Of a stretch of 64,000 bases of DNA, positions 10,989 to 23,345 are shown piece by piece. The notes under the pieces were generated by a model. The model had not been told where the DNA came from. It searched no databases and worked only from the letters and a program-made list of their open reading frames with translations. This stretch comes from Gordius sp. MW1 (lineage: Eukaryota; Nematomorpha; Gordioida; Gordea; Gordiidae). The DNA lies in contig OZ038532.1 in the NCBI GenBank assembly GCA_964036665.1, positions 9,176,001-9,240,000 on the forward strand, written 5' to 3'. Position 1 is the stretch's first letter, and each line of letters opens with the position of its first letter. The translations under genes were made by a program, and so were the position numbers.

Positions 10989-12443
10989 ATTCAACCATCA
11001 TTTAAACACGGGTAGAGCAATTTTGTACGGGTGCGTTCAGGGTAAAAAGCTCATGTAAAAATCTCCTAGATGGGTTAAAGTAAGAGTCTGCATGGACCGA
11101 ACTTTTAACTTGCGGCTCAGCCATACCCGCACAAATGTATTTTTCTCGGGGCGCACCCAACTCGCAGATTAACCTTAAAATTGTGCCGCACAAGTCTTTT
11201 ACTATTAATAATAAGCCCCCTATATTTGAAAATGATTTTAATTGATTTTTTTATTAATGTTTACCATTTTCTGAAGCATATCAAGAAGTGATTTTGACTG
11301 AACCACAACAAGTGATAACCATTTAAAAAGGAAAATAATAATAAATCAAATAAAAATCTATGATAAACTCAAAGGGAAATTACCGGGAAATATATCCCGG
11401 GGAAATTTTAAATATTCTTTAAGCATCTCCAAATTTAGCAATAATTACATTATCCTCTCAGATAATGATATTTTGCGGTGGCTAACAAAATAATTGTATA
11501 AATTTGGCCACAACAACTAAAGATTTTCGAGCACTCCAGCAACTTCTCTGCCTGCCGAACCTTTGCTTTCAAATGCATTATATTGTATCATGAAGCTACC
11601 AGGCATTTGTTAAGCCTGAACTCATAGTACACTTCAGAAATTCTCAAGTCATTATTCATTTGTCAGGTTTTGTCGACCTAACCTAATAGGTTAGGTTGGA
11701 CTTTTAAAAAAACCTTTGAGGTCTTTTGAAAACGCTAACTTATGCCTCGAGGTTATTGTCAATAACAACCTCAAACCTTGAGGTCAAAATGTGTAGAACC
11801 TAAAGCTAAGTTTTGATCGCAAAATCAACCTAGACGCTATCAGGTATCTATATATATAGCCTAAACCTTCAGGTTAATTTAATTGACCTAATGTCAATAT
11901 TTTTTTATACTGTTAAATTTCAATTTAGTTATGGTGTTTAGCACTTTCTCTTATTTATTCATATATAATATGAAATAGAAATTTTATAATTTAATCAGAT
12001 TAACAATAAAGCAAATTAACGATTAAAATTTGAATTATTTAATTTTTAAGCAATAAATCAGATACGGGTTCTTAATATATACCTTCTTCTATAAATTGTT
12101 TCACTTTTAATTGCCACCATTTTGTAACATATTCCTTTTATATGCGATGTAGCCGGCGTGACTGACAGTTGTTGTATTTGTATCTAGCTACTTCTGCCTT
12201 CTCTATACCATAGGCAAATGTGGAACTATTAATGATCCAACATGCATATGCACGCTATTAAGTTTTACAAAACACAATAAAATTATCCAATCAAGATTTA
12301 CAAATTTAGTATCGCCAGGTTTTTTTGATTACAAAAAAAACCATTGACATTTCGCTATTTTTTATAATGATAAGGAATTAAAACTGCAGACTGCTTATAT
12401 AGTCCAAAAATCTGGATCGTGTAACATACACCTTATAAGGTAA
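10989..12443. other. intergenic DNA upstream of OSTM1
   Basis: No gene recognised. A cluster of CCT/AGG dyads lies at 11675-11890, including ACCTAACCTAATAGGTTAGG and a CCTCGAGG-centred repeat, which may be an old inverted-repeat element. The last 250 bases before the OSTM1 start presumably hold its promoter, but no specific element can be named. Confidence 0.45.
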
Positions 12444-13777
12444 ATGCGAATCAAAAATTATTTATATGCACATTATGTGATTTTATATGCATTTGTTATA
12501 ATTCCTTCAAATGTAGACCTAATTGGTATTGAGTCTAAGTATGACATTGATGAACTCACAAAATTTTATGACCTTATTGATGATATTACTCCCTATTGTC
12601 GAAATTTCATGATAAATTATAAAGCTGCATTAAATCAAATTGAGCAATGCATACTTAAATATACCAATCCCATCCATTATTGCCAACGCTGCATTGACCA
12701 ATTTATAATTTTTAATCAATCCTATTATCATATCCTGGAAGTATTGATATCTTAACTCAAATAAATTTTTTTAGAATGCATACTATTCTAATAACTCCTT
12801 GGGAAATTCCACACTTAAAACGTGTGAAGCTCAGATTTTGCAAGCAGATAGGGTGCAGACATTAACTAGAAGTTTTAATTTTATTAATGAACTATGGAAT
12901 GCTGCCAATTGTTATGGTAAAGATTTGATTTTTTTATTAATAAATTTAGATTGTTTCACATTCTACAAGGATGAATGTAGTGGAAAAACTTATAGCTACT
13001 CTTTATCTAATGAAACTTATAAATTCTATGAATATTATTATGAATTTGTTCAATGTGAAAACAATTTTTCTAGACCTCAAGTATTTAACAAATGTTTAAT
13101 ATATATATATGATAGAATGACAACCATTCTAAAGATATAATATCATTTTGTAATTATTGTTCTGGGCCTTATATTAAGCTTAGCAAATTTTATATCACAA
13201 AATCCAGTGGTGAAACTAATTCTATATGTGTAGATTTGAGTGATCTTGTAAGTTTATTTGCATTATGAATGTGTTTATTTGCATTATGAATGTGTTTATT
13301 TGTTAGATGAACAACACCTATTTCAAATGGAAAGATTATTACAATTGTAAAGCAATTAGAACCTTAAATATCCCATTTTTGACTATTCAAATTTTTATCC
13401 TTATACTTCCTGTGTTTTTTTATGTTGGAGCATATTTGCATTCATCAAAGAAAGAAAGCATTATTGTAGAACGTGAGTAGGAGTTTTGATGTTTGAATGC
13501 ATGTCCTTTATCAATTTGAATTAGGCAATTTGCTATATAATTAATGTCGGATTGTTATAAATAATTTAATATTTTATGTAAGCTTATTAACATTTAGGTA
13601 AAAAATTATCTGCCTGGTAGCTTTACTTTAAATAGATTTATAAGCCCTTTATTTAAATATTTGTGTTAAATTTAACATTTATTGAAATTTAAAACATGTT
13701 TAGGACAATCTCAAAGGGATGCATTAGGAATAAATACATTGGCAAAAGATACGTACATTAATCCAATATGGAAATAG
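12444..13777 (+). CDS. OSTM1: osteopetrosis-associated transmembrane protein 1 (six exons)
   Basis: OSTM1 is the heavily glycosylated type I membrane subunit that pairs with the lysosomal Cl-/H+ exchanger ClC-7. Exons: 12444-12740, 12775-12916, 12950-13080, 13116-13247, 13307-13472, 13704-13777; 942 bases, 313 codons, all in frame (human protein 334). A signal-peptide-like hydrophobic start is followed by the cysteine-rich luminal domain: YCQRC (about residue 78), TCEAQILQADR (about 110), NCYDCF (about 147), FCNYC and SICVDLSDLMN (about 225-237). N-glycosylation sequons include NNS, NST and NET. One membrane span (about 253-277, IPFLTIQIFILILPVFFYVG) is followed by a short cytosolic tail starting LHSSKK. 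All introns are GT-AG; the first three are 34, 33 and 35 bases. Confidence 0.92.
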
Positions 13778-13978
13778 GTGTATGGCATAACTTTAAACAA
13801 GCTTCATCCCCTCCATTTACCATTCATAAAATCTTTTTTTCTTTCACCTTATAACCTAAACAATAATTGTTTTACCCGCCCATTCAAATTTGCTTAATTA
13901 ATATATATAAACAATAATCAACCACATATAACAATATTATATAATTCTATAATTTTAAATTAATAGATATAATGATAG

Positions 13979-14413
13979 ATGTCTATAATTTTACCTTTTA
14001 AATACTGCTACACAGCTAATAGATTGAAAGATTTTTTGGGAAAGGGTAAACAAACCCCTCAAGGCCATACTTCGGGGGAGTCAGCCACTAGCCCTTATAC
14101 TGAGGTTGGGTTTGAAGGAGGGAATAATGATGAAAATACAAAACCAAGAAATATATCGTTGCTCTGTAATAGTAGTAGTGGAGGAGGCTCACATGGATTA
14201 TCCTCCTTTTCCGCTCCATCTCGTTCTTTTCTATCTCGTTCTTCTGTAGGCAATGACAATTTTCATTTTGACTTCCCAGCACCCAGGAGAGTCACTTTCC
14301 TTGATGATTACAATGACCAAAAATTGCTACACGACATAGAAGAAGCTGCCCAAGAGTTTGATGATGACAATGATACTTTTCCGCCTGAGGATCTTTCTCC
14401 CCTTTTTTCTTAA
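13979..14413 (+). CDS. open frame of unknown function downstream of OSTM1
   Basis: 144 codons from an ATG at 13979 to TAA at 14411. The residue mix differs from the AT-rich background: a Ser/Gly-rich middle (SSSGGGSHGL), an arginine/serine patch (PSRSFLSRSS) and a very acidic C-terminus (EEAAQEFDDDND) ending SPLFS. It looks like a disordered, soluble protein segment. A possible acceptor (CTACACAG at about 14011) would make it an exon starting ANRLKDFLGKG rather than a single-exon gene. It lies 200 bases after the OSTM1 stop on the same strand. No family is recognised. Confidence 0.4.
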   Translation: MSIILPFKYCYTANRLKDFLGKGKQTPQGHTSGESATSPYTEVGFEGGNNDENTKPRNISLLCNSSSGGGSHGLSSFSAPSRSFLSRSSVGNDNFHFDFPAPRRVTFLDDYNDQKLLHDIEEAAQEFDDDNDTFPPEDLSPLFS

Positions 14414-16140
14414 TTCTGCACTGGATACATATTCCAGCAGTCTATAAAAGTTTTGTAAAAACGAGAAAATGATATTTAGCAATATTGGCACTTAAGGCTT
14501 GAAGGTTATTTTAAATGGCTATCAACCACGGTTGGCTTGTCTTATCCTAAAGTTTTATGCTTTCTAAAAACTGTCCAATTTTTTATGTTTTTCGGCCAAT
14601 TTGGAAAGGATCAAGTTTTTTACAACACTAACATATAAAACTACATGATATTTCAAGTACTTTGGAACACAAGAAGTTTTCTTTGATTATAATTGTTATG
14701 CAATTAATCAACTAAATATCCTTTGTGAAATTTTAACAATTGCATCACATATATTTCATAATCAACAAAAGCTGCAGTTTGCTGGTACCTGCTTATCTAG
14801 TTCTAAATTTCTATTTTTTAAAGCAAAACACTTAACTTTTTAAACCATCTAATCCTGTTTATTATTTATTTTGCTTTATTATCAAGTCCACCTAAAATTC
14901 TTGGAATGACCATCATCATTTTGACCTAAGTATTAGTAGTTAAAACCTAACCACAGCTTTCTATTCCCACTTCCTATCTCCATATGTATCTACTCTATTC
15001 TTATAAAAAACATCCATCCCTACAATCGCTATTGTTAATTTCTCGCTATAACCAGTTTTTGTAATTTTTTTTTTGTATCTATATCATCGTTGTTATAATC
15101 ACTTTACTTCATTTTTATTTTTTGAGACTTCATCTTCTCCTTTTTTTTTCCTGAAGATGGACCATAAGTGTCCGAAATATTGCGTTCCATTTCCCTCTAC
15201 CTACGCTATCAATCCAAATCCACCGTATTTATACAATGAAATTTATACAGCACTATGTATCATAAAAAATGCAACACATACAATAGCGAAGCGCGAGGTT
15301 GTATTGATAAATTATAATGTAAACTTGTACCACAGAATGATCAGATTGAATAAATATTTATGATTATTCTACAATACAACTTTATATTTTTTATGAATCT
15401 ATTTGTAAATTATATATACAATTTAAATATATTATTTTTGCTCAAGTTGATTATATACTAATATATATACTATCAAAATGATACAACCAATATGATTGTT
15501 ATAAAGGTGATTTTAAAGAATATAATCGTTATTTCTAAACGTTAATTACAATGCGTATGCAAAATTTCTGCTATATTTTAAAAGTTCATCAATTTATTTT
15601 ATACCAAATTGAATGCACTAATATTGCTTATATACAGTAGCGTAGGGGGGGGGGGGGAATTTCGGGTTAGGACCCCCCCCCCCCCCCCCATTGGCAAAAA
15701 AAATTTGAATTTTTTTTTAAATTATACGGAAGAATTCAATGATATTAATAGGAGTCTTTTTGTGCATATAGAAATAGAAATAATAAGTTATCTTAATTAA
15801 TTTGAAATTTAATTTTAGATGAAATATAGTAATTCTAACACTATTTGTACAAAAAATTTCTGTCCCGAGTGCGTGTTTTGTAATAAGAAGAAATATAATT
15901 TTTAATTACTTCTCTAAAAAACTATCTCAACCTCTAAAATAAACGAGGAAGATGCTGATACAAACCAAATATATAAAGGTAATTAATTATTTTATTTTTA
16001 AAAGTATTTAATATGGTTATTTAAACTTACATTAGTTCCTTGTTTAAAGAAATTTTGGATATACAACTAGAGACGAGGATAATAATAAAATACAAATAAT
16101 TAATATTAATATATTTGAAATTAATTAATAAATTGCGGGT
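14414..16140. other. AT-rich intergenic DNA with one G-run/C-run element end
   Basis: No gene supported. A plus-strand frame at 15073-15363 has few hallmarks of coding. At 15635 the sequence CAGTAGCGTAGGGGG starts a G13 run followed by an 18-base C run at 15672, giving a strong potential hairpin. It resembles the reverse of the TTACGCCACTG ends at 1578 and 20181. Confidence 0.45.
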
Positions 16141-16150
16141 TTGATAACAA

Positions 16151-16299
16151 TCAGAAGAAGATAATAATAACCCCTTTTAGGAGTGCCGCAATGTTCAAAT
16201 TAGTCGCTAATTAAAATTGCCAATAGATGGCGCTAATTAGAGTTTAATTTTAATTTATGCGGCACTCCTAAAAAGGGGGTTATTATTATCTTCTTCTGA
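16151..16299. mobile_element. short palindromic MITE, 149 bp
   Basis: The terminal inverted repeats are about 38 bases. The left starts TCAGAAGAAGATAATAATAA and runs to TTAGGAGTGCCGCA; the right is its reverse complement with one indel, leaving a loop of about 70 bases. A shorter, diverged copy with the same GCGGCACTCCTAAA core lies at 40410-40486. No coding sequence. Confidence 0.75.
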
Positions 16300-16504
16300 A
16301 TATTAATGTAATTGATAATTTTACAAAGCGTTTTGCAAATTTCTTGCATGCATGCTTCATTTTTAAACATGTTTTAAAATTTAGTTTCTTTAGAAATTGT
16401 GCGTGCTGATTCTAGAGTCAAATTGTACATATACGTACTAATTCAACTAAACATTAATATTCCTTATGGTTTAGTAAATTCAATTTTTAAAGTTTACTTT
16501 TTAA

Positions 16505-18043
16505 CCCTCGAGAGGATTCGTGGGGTATTTTGGTACCCCACGCAAATTATAAATTTAAATATAAAACGCAATTTAAGTCTAATGAATCTGGCCTTTTCAG
16601 TAGCTTAATATCACTGGTCTACAAGAAAAATCAACCGGGAAACGGTCAACATATTCTGATAGAGTTTTTTGTGGCGAACACAAATATGTTTTTCGTTTTT
16701 TTCCTATACGTCAAGTTTTTTAGATATTTCGATTCAAAGTTGCGAAAATGACCGTTTTTGACCCTTTTCGATGCTCAATAGAGCGATATTAAATGGCTAA
16801 AAAAATTTTAAACCTCTAAGTGGTAGAAACAACTTAGGGTAAAACATTGAGAAAAGATTTTTTTCCTTTTTTCCAATATATCGAATTTCAATTAGTCCCT
16901 ATGCGAAGCGGCATCCTTTGAGCCTCCATCCCTCCCTCTCTATCTAATTGGGTTTATAACACTATACTCTTGGTGCATGTGAGTGATTGATGGATGATGT
17001 GGGGGTGGGGTTGTGTAAAAGTAGTGGCGTAATACGAGCTATTCCTCTAGTAGAGAGGGAGGATGACAGGCGTAGTAGTAGGAATAGTTCGTATTAACCC
17101 ACTACTCTTGCACCCACCACACTCATCAATCACTTACATGCACTAAGGGTATAGTGTTATATAAGCATATAAGCCAATTAGATAGAGAGGGAGGGAGGGT
17201 TAAAGGAAGCCGCGATTTCGCATAGGGACTAATTGCATTTTTGGTATATTAGAAATAGTAAAAACAATAGGGGAAAAAATCTTTTTTTAATGTTTTACCC
17301 TAAGTTGGTTCTGCCATTTAGAGGTTTAAGATTTTTTTTAGCTATTAAATATCGCTCTAGTGAGCGTCGAAAACGGTCATTTCGCAACTTTGAATTAAAA
17401 TATCTAAAAAACTTGACGTATAGGAAAAAACGAAAAACATATTTGTGTTCACCACAAAAAACTCTATCAGAATATGTTAACCGTTTCCCGGTTGATTACA
17501 CAAGACCTTTATTTGTAGACCAGTGCATTTTATCAAGAACTAGGTTAGGTGAAAATTTCATAGGTTTTGGCTTAATGCTTTTTAAAATATAGAAGCTTTT
17601 TGGCTCGTGGTGTTCTGTTATACCCCACGAATACTCTCACGTAAGTTTTTTCTATATGAAAAAATGTATGTATTTTTTTATATGAAGATATCTTTTACAA
17701 TTTGTGTTTTTAATACATTTTGAACATTCTTTTAATAAAAAATCACGTTTATTTTGATTTATTTTATTTTTAAGGTATATGATGTCAAGAGGTAAAATGA
17801 GGGGAAGCTCTAAAATAACCAAAATAAAAATGGGGGTCCAGAAAATTATTAATAAGTTTTGTAATGTTGATTAGATTTATATCAAAATTTATACCATCAA
17901 TCTTAAGACCTTTATAAACATATGTTTAAAATTTCAAAGGTTTTAAAGGAATACTTTAAAAGTTATAAGAAGTTAAAAAGTAAGGTAGAGTTATACCCCA
18001 TGAATACTCTCGCGTTTGGGATTTTTAGGAATACTCTCGAGGG
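16505..18043. mobile_element. piggyBac-like foldback element bounded by TTAA
   Basis: The element starts CCCTCGAGAGGATTC right after TTAA (16501-16504) and ends with the reverse complement of CCCTCGAGAGTATTC right before TTAA (18044-18047). A TTAA target duplication with CCC-starting ends is the piggyBac hallmark. The left TIR continues into a local hairpin (GTGGGG...CCCCAC). Inside, about 550 bases from 16505 recur in inverted orientation up to about 17640 as a long imperfect palindrome centred near 17065. The frames inside follow the palindrome and do not resemble a transposase, so it is probably non-autonomous. Confidence 0.75.
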
Positions 18044-18047
18044 TTAA

Positions 18048-19044
18048 TGACCATGATATAGCTAAATTTATTATAGCAAATACAGCTGGCACCCCCAAAG
18101 CCGGGCATAAGCGTTTGTTAAAAATTGCGGGCCTGGCTTGGGCGAGCGTTATGGTTATAAAACGGGTTTTTATGGTGTTTATCAAATTTTATAATTATTT
18201 AACTTTACAATATAAACAAATCCCTATTAATTTTTGTTTGCTATCTATTCATAGAACTTGCGATACTTAAAGAAGTGGATTTCAATGTTTTTATTTTTTA
18301 AAAAGGGGATCGGAAAACATTAACAAAAATATGTATATTTAGTATAAAATTATCCTAGCATAGAATTTCAATTATCATAAATGGTTTTATGCAGCTTCAA
18401 GTGCTACTAATGAAAATTTAACTTGTTGGAAGAAACAAAAGCCTGTTTGAGGCTGATGTATTTAACATGACTAATATTAAACATTTTCAACATATAAATA
18501 AATAATTGTTTTGGTACTGACAAAAAATGTTTACAAAGCCGCAGAATAATAAGATTTTTTGGGAAGGTGTAGGCTGGGCCTGTGCATTACAAAAAATCAG
18601 CGGGGTGAACTCGGGCTTATAATATCATTTTAACGGTCCCGGGGGGGGGGACATTTTTTGGTACTGGTGGGAAAATTAAGCCTAAAAGGCCCATGCAAGT
18701 GTTTAGATCAACAATGGGCCCAATTAGCGCAAACAGAAAAATTGGAAGGAGCTCTTTGCAATTTGGCATTAATCACCAAAAACCCATCTTAGATATTGAA
18801 TTTATATAATTTCAATTAGTTTTTGTTTACTCGAAATTCTTTGACACAAACCCTGCCCCCCCCCCTATTTCTTACTTAGATGATCCTGCTTCCGCCACTA
18901 CTGTATATAAGCCTACAAGTTTATTTCAATAGTATTATATATAAAAAAAATTTTGTACCCCCCCCCCCATGAGGCAATCCTGGCTACGCCTATGCTTATA
19001 TACATCATGCAAAAACGACATTAAATATAGGTCATTTAATATTA
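18048..19044. other. intergenic DNA with poly-G and poly-C tracts
   Basis: No gene supported. Contains G-runs near 18640 and C-runs near 18856 and 18958, the latter followed by a CTGGCTACGCC end of the CATGGGCGTAGCCA element family. Probably fragments of old MITEs. Confidence 0.4.
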
Positions 19045-21133
19045 TTAATTGCTATGCAATTTATGGGTTTGCTTTTTGGTGTCCGTTGTCCGTCAGTCCG
19101 TCCGTTGTCCGTCCTTCCAACGTTCTGACTTGCTGGTTCGATATTTTAAATTAAATTAATATATTGTTCTTGTTAATACCATTGATAATATGACTTTTTG
19201 GCCCTGTGCTGGCTACTGACCAATAAAAAAATGACCATTGGCCAAATTGTGATTCAAAATTTTTTTTTCGTTTTTGAATTGGTGTATTAGGTTAACATTG
19301 ATAATTACCCTATGCCCTCCCCTACAAGGGCCTATGCCTCTACTGATATGGGTCCCTGTGCCCCCCCCCTACAAAAGCCTATGCCTCTATTGATGTGGGT
19401 TTGAATCCCGGCGAGGGCAAATTCTTAATTGCTTGTTCGATACCCGGAGAGGGGAAAATGTTTATTTATTTTTTTAATTAAATTAATATATTGTTCTTGT
19501 TAATACCATTGATAATATGACTTTTTGGCCGTCCGCTGGCTACTGACCAATAAAAAATGACCATTGGCCAAATTGTGATTCGAAAATTTTCTTTTCGTTT
19601 TTTTTTAATTAATATATTGTTCTTGTTAATACCATTGATAATATGACTTTTTGGCCGTCCGATGGCTACTGACCAATGAAAAAAATGTCTATTGGCCAAA
19701 TTGTGATTCGAAAATTTTTTTCTCGTTTTTTTTGGACTTGTATGTATTTATAGACCGTCTCTTGGTACTGACCAATAAAAAAAATGACCATTGGCCATAT
19801 TGTGATTCGAATTTTTTTTTCGTCTATTATGTATTTACATCCTTTTTGACCGTGTCCTGGCTACTGATTATTGAAAAAAGTGACCATTGGCCAGATTGTT
19901 TTAAGTATCTTTCTAATTATTTTTTAAAATAATAATGATATTAAATCAAAATTTAAACCATATATGTATTTTTCCATAAGGCATAAGTAAAAAAAAATTT
20001 GTTTAGAAAAAATAAAATTCGCATTTTGTCAAATTTTTAATCAAAAAAATTACATGTATATATAAACTTTTTATAACTGCTTCAAAGTTTTTGATGTAAC
20101 TTAACGATAATATTTTAACCATTTTAATTGTAATCGAAAAACAGGGAGGCAATTCCCCCCCCCCCCCCATTTACGCCACTGTTTTACCTTATAGTTGACG
20201 ATGCATTTATTTCGCAAATTTTAAACAAAAGTAGAAATATTGTGATCTAAACATCAACAATTTAGAAATAAAAATAAGTCATTGCCACCACAACACAAGC
20301 AGGCACAATATTTATTGATTTTTTCCTCCTCATTTTCTAATAATAATTCTAGCAAAGAGGGAAATCAATGGGAAAAGTCAATTCTTAAAACGACAACTGA
20401 CAGCTTGGCTAGGGTTTAGGGGTTCATAGTTTGACAAATATTATGATCCTCCAAGCACTGTTCAGAATCAATATCACTAAACCTTAAACTTCAAAATTAT
20501 CTCTCTCTCCCGCGCAAATTTATTCGATACTTACATATTCCTAAAATCTTATTTATGGTAATATTTTCCTGAATCTGAATAAAAAAAAATTTTTTTGTGT
20601 TTTTTTAACTTTTAATTGATATGCAATTTATGGGCTCGCTTTCCATCGTCCGTCCGTCCGTCCGTCCGTGTCTTTCAAGTTATTACATCGTCTTTCAACT
20701 TTCTGACTTGCTGGTTCAATCCTCAGAGAGGACAATTTTTTTTTAATTTAATTAATATTTTGCTCTTGTTAATATTAATACCATTGATAATATGACTTTT
20801 TGGCCGTCCGCTGGCTACGGACCAATGAAAAAAATTGGCCAAATTGTGATTCGAAATTTTTTTTGTTCTTGAATTGTTATATTAGGTTAACATTGATAAT
20901 TACCCTATGCCCTCCCCTACAAGGGCCTATAAATTGCATTTAATACCCCCCTATAGGCATTCTCGCCCCTTCCCACCTTTCTCGCCCATAAATTGCATAG
21001 CAAATATGCTACTTTTATACGGAGTATAGATGAGTTTCGTTCCCCCTTCCCTACCCCCATCCCTTCCCCTCCTCCCCTTCCCCTCCTCCCCTTCCCTCCT
21101 CCCCCTTCCCACGAGGGCCGAAGGCCTGAGTTT
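19045..21133. repeat. (GTCC)n and minisatellite repeat family, member A (compound)
   Basis: The left end reads TTGCTATGCAATTTATGGG followed by GTCCGT repeats. A second left end at about 20617 leads a better-preserved unit. The inverted copy CCCATAAATTGCATAGCAA stands at about 20986, followed by a C/T-rich tract and a terminal CACGAGGGCCGAAGGCC motif at about 21108. Between them is a tandem array of 90-125-bp units, each carrying CTACTGACCAATAAA and TGACCATTGGCCAAA, with five units between 19200 and 19900 and one at 20811. TTGAATCCC- and TTCGATACC-like B-box motifs occur near 19393 and 19437. The second member lies at 60316-61928. The repeat class is unknown. Confidence 0.6.
20024..20181 (+). 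repeat. dispersed repeat ending in poly-C and TTTACGCCACTG
   Basis: Diverged copy of the repeat at 1370-1578, in the same orientation, with shared blocks and the same terminal poly-C followed by ACGCCACTG. It lies inside the compound repeat at 19045-21133. Confidence 0.5.
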
Positions 21134-21595
21134 TTGGTATCGATGCTTATCATCAAACCCCCCCCCCCACCCCCGGATGAGAAAAAGGGTAAACAAAGGG
21201 GGGGGGGCAAATCATCGGGACAAAAAAAGGGGACGGGGCAAAGTTCTTAATTTATTTATGATGTATAATATGAGCAAATACTTAAAGTTACTAACTCGTA
21301 GCAGTTGCTTATATTAAATCTGCTATCTGCTCGAGTTTCTGCTCGGGAAATCTGCTCAATACTTGAATAGATTTTGCTGTTTCGACTCGCTGCTCGAGCA
21401 TTTTTATGCTACTATTCTGCTTAGTGCACCGAACAGCGGGCATAAATTGATTCGGTGTCAAAATTTAATGAGACAAAAAATACTGGTTATGCATGCATGC
21501 AGCGAAAATTACGATATTAACTTTAAATACATTCAAGTTGATGGTTTAAAATATATGTGTAAACTATGCACTTCGTTATTTGAAATGTATATTGT

Positions 21596-21822
21596 AATCG
21601 AAAGACCCGGCATTACGATCGTAAGATTGCTATGTAAGGGACCCTTTAATTTTGAATAGATACCAAAATTAGCACACATGGTTTTGAAATCTGTATACGC
21701 AGCTTCGAATTTGAAATGTATTGCTCTGCGCACATACGATTTGATTGGTCGTAAGACCCAGCATTACGATCGTAAGATTGCTATGTAAGGGACCCTTAAA
21801 TTTTGACTCGATACGCATAAAT
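21596..21822. repeat. direct repeat pair of about 65 bp
   Basis: GACCCGGCATTACGATCGTAAGATTGCTATGTAAGGGACCC at 21605 recurs almost unchanged from 21751 (GACCCAGC...). The ATTACGATCGTAA core is itself a palindrome. The two copies are about 146 bases apart. No coding meaning is visible. Confidence 0.6.
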
Positions 21823-21939
21823 TGAGCTAACGCGCATATAAAACCAAGTTAGCAATTTAACAACCATAGTAATTAGTTGAACACATTTTAAAACGCCAAT
21901 AAAAATAACATTGTTACTGGAATAAACGTAATAGTTTTA

Positions 21940-22480
21940 AATTATGATTTGATTACAAATGCTTTTACATTCGAAGACTAAACAATTCTATAATAGTATA
22001 AAACCCCATATTCAAAATATTTACTAGAACCATTTTTTAAATAATTTAGCCATAAAATATTTTTTTTATTAATAAAGCTTAGCTCACGTTTTTTAGTTTA
22101 GTGCAAAATTCTACCGAAATATCAATCGTTTAGAGTTCACCTGTCAACCACACCTTTATCATGTGAAAGGTAATGCAAATGGCAAAACAAACATTTATGA
22201 CTTGAGAATTTCAGAGGTTTACAATGGGTTCTAGCATAACACTCCTGGTAGAATCACGATTTAATCTAATGCTTTTGAGGCAATCATTAAGCAGGCACAG
22301 AAATCGCTGCGGTGCTCAAAATATCTTTGTCATTGTAGCTAAATTATTTAATAATTAACCAAGGATTCCAAATATCATTACACCTGGATTAATGTAATTG
22401 CCTCGAAATTTGAGGATGCTTTAGTAATATTTACTCCTTCATAAGAGTTTATTATTAGTCTATATGTTTATAGTATACAT
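21940..22480. repeat. ancient duplicated segment, copy 1
   Basis: Collinear with 24280-24870. Shared landmarks in the same order include TTACATTCGA, AATAGTAT/AATAGTGT next to AAACC, CAGGCACAGAAATCG, GCTCAAAATATCTTT and TTTAGTAATATTTACT. Divergence is substantial. Probably two copies of an old repeat; no frame is conserved. Confidence 0.45.
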
Positions 22481-22689
22481 TAATGCTAAGGATATAAATA
22501 TGCAAAAAACATATTTAAAGTTATTTATACGTCCTTAGGGATTAGCTATAAAATTATTAAAATTTGAATTTTAGGAGGTTACTTGGGGTATTACTCAACA
22601 AAGGTATTCCAATTATATTAATTTACATTTAACATCCTAAATAATCACAAAATAAATAATACACAACTAAATTTTTAATATAATATAAT

Positions 22690-23345
22690 GCTCAATAATG
22701 ATAAAATTTCGTATCTTCTTGTCTCGATGTCAAAATTCTCATCTCGGCTCAATTTTTCAAAGTCACATCTCGAAAATTTTTCTCGAAATATCCGCATCAT
22801 TCTTACGATATGCATGTTGTAATCATGTTGTAATATATGGGAACTCTGCGTCGGTTTTGAACCTAAGAAATTCCATCGATTTTCGACGGCATTAATGTGT
22901 AAATTAAATTTCTACTAAATCCTTACTCCGAAAATATGGCGGTGACTATCAATGCAGGTTTGATATAAGAAGCATAGTGGATTGGAAGATGAATATTTTG
23001 AAGAAACTTAAAACAATATTTGGATTTGTGTTGTATACGTTGCAATCGTCCTTTGTATTTTATCTAATAAAATAAAATAATGCATCAATTATAAAAGTAA
23101 CATTGCATTAAACCGCCCAGTAAGGGTTTAAATCCAGTCAGATTCGGCTAGATGATTTAAAGGGACACATTTGGACAGTTAAATAATCCAAATCTTTAAG
23201 CCCTTAACAAAGTTAGTGTTCCGATATCGTCTCGGCCTCGAAGGCAAAATCTCGTCGTGTTTCGGGTGCGATTATAGGAATCTCGTCTCGATCTCATCTC
23301 GGGTTAGGAAAATTTCGGTCTCGACGAGAATTCTTGACATGTCTC
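22690..23345. other. TCTCG-rich tracts
   Basis: Blocks of repeated TCTCG (ATCTCGTCTCGATCTCATCT near 23280, and 22705-22790) stand out in AT-rich DNA, with a smaller patch near 25055. They may be ends of decayed elements. No inverted or direct boundaries could be fixed. Confidence 0.3.

Noticed and set aside
15073..15363. Plus-strand frame of 96 codons
   Set aside because: It starts in a T-rich region and has no recognisable motif, partner exon or conserved feature.
16399..17592. Plus-strand frames inside the piggyBac-like element
   Set aside because: They track the long palindrome, contain no transposase motifs, and pair with equivalent frames on the opposite arm.
20917..21317. Several overlapping proline- or glycine-rich frames
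   Set aside because: They follow the C/T-rich tract of the repeat at 19045-21133 and occur on both strands; low-complexity shadows.
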